Shown here: one piece after another, positions 14,100 through 14,318 of the stretch
Numbering within the stretch: position 1 is the stretch's first letter
Layout of the letters: each line of letters opens with the position of its first letter
Source of the DNA: an uncultured Clostridium sp.
GTDB lineage: Bacteria; Bacillota; Clostridia; Lachnospirales; Lachnospiraceae
Direction of reading: 5' to 3'
Assembly (NCBI GenBank): GCA_945946715.1
Contig: CAMEWU010000038.1
Coordinates: 1 to 14,318 of the forward strand
DNA: 14,318 nt
The notes under the pieces: generated by a model
The model's database searches: none
What the model was told of the DNA's origin: nothing
Seen by the model: the letters and a program-made list of their open reading frames with translations, nothing else
Program-made: the position numbers and the translations under genes

Positions 14100-14318
14100 C
14101 TAGTAATCCAACGATTCCATATACTTCATATATTTAACAACCATCAATGCAATCTTAAACGTAATCGCGTCCTCAAACACACGTAAATCCAATCCGGTAC
14201 TCTTTTGCAGTTTATCCAGACGATAAACCAATGTATTTCTATGAATATATAACTGACGCGATGGTTCGGATACATTCAAGCTATTTTCGAAGAATTTATT
14301 AATGGTTCCCAATGTCTC
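14100..14318 (-). CDS. CdaR/PucR-type regulator, C-terminal helix-turn-helix (partial)
   Basis: The last 72 codons of a gene whose 5' part is beyond the right edge; the frame stays open to 14318. The segment with FFENSLNVSEPSRQLYIHRN followed by TLVYRLDKLQ is the PucR C-terminal helix-turn-helix (HTH_30), found at the end of CdaR/PucR-type regulators. The N-terminal sensor domain is not visible, so the ligand is unknown. It reads in the same direction as ftsE, 34 nt upstream of it, with no obvious terminator or promoter between, so it may be the first gene of the ftsEX transcript. Confidence 0.88.
   Translation of the reverse strand, partial: ETLGTINKFFENSLNVSEPSRQLYIHRNTLVYRLDKLQKSTGLDLRVFEDAITFKIALMVVKYMKYMESLDY

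Overview
The window looks like chromosomal DNA from a low-GC, Gram-positive anaerobe of the class Clostridia, most likely Lachnospiraceae. This is judged from AT-rich codon use, strong GGGGG/AGGAG ribosome sites, a Gram-positive SOS box, and an FtsEX plus M23 hydrolase plus S41 protease cluster with a CdaR/PucR-type regulator. I cannot name a genus. No transposase, integrase, phage gene, CRISPR array, rRNA or tRNA was seen. This is mostly core genome.

Left block (about 1-6700, minus strand): a DNA-repair operon read leftward, uvrB - uvrA - NUDIX hydrolase - GNAT - GNAT. The last four genes are tightly packed (gaps of 7 to 22 nt) and probably cotranscribed with uvrBA. A perfect Gram-positive LexA/DinR box lies between a -35-like and a -10-like element upstream of uvrB, so the operon should be SOS-induced. 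Between this promoter and uvrB lies an unusual leader with a degenerate 40-bp tandem repeat. As RNA it forms three regularly spaced hairpins, two of which differ by paired, structure-preserving changes.

Middle (6812-7897, plus strand): one divergent gene for an unrecognised protein. It has two N-terminal membrane helices, a helical cytoplasmic region, a 15-residue-repeat linker, and two C-terminal motifs resembling the FliM/FliY N-terminal peptide that binds CheY. It ends at a two-way terminator shared with the convergent operon.

Right block (7924-14318, minus strand): a division/cell-wall operon read leftward: 3' end of a CdaR/PucR-type regulator - ftsE - ftsX - M23 peptidase - M23 peptidase - S41 lipoprotein protease - orphan DNA methyltransferase. 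FtsE and FtsX form a membrane complex that, in other bacteria, activates coiled-coil murein hydrolases. Here there are two adjacent coiled-coil M23 hydrolases, both with intact zinc and catalytic residues. They are a tandem duplication with a 173-bp block that is identical between copies. The CtpA-like protease may control hydrolase levels.

The points most worth a second look are the structured uvrB leader, the membrane protein with FliM-like motifs, the M23 duplication with its conversion tract and junction footprint, and the methyltransferase at the end of a division operon.
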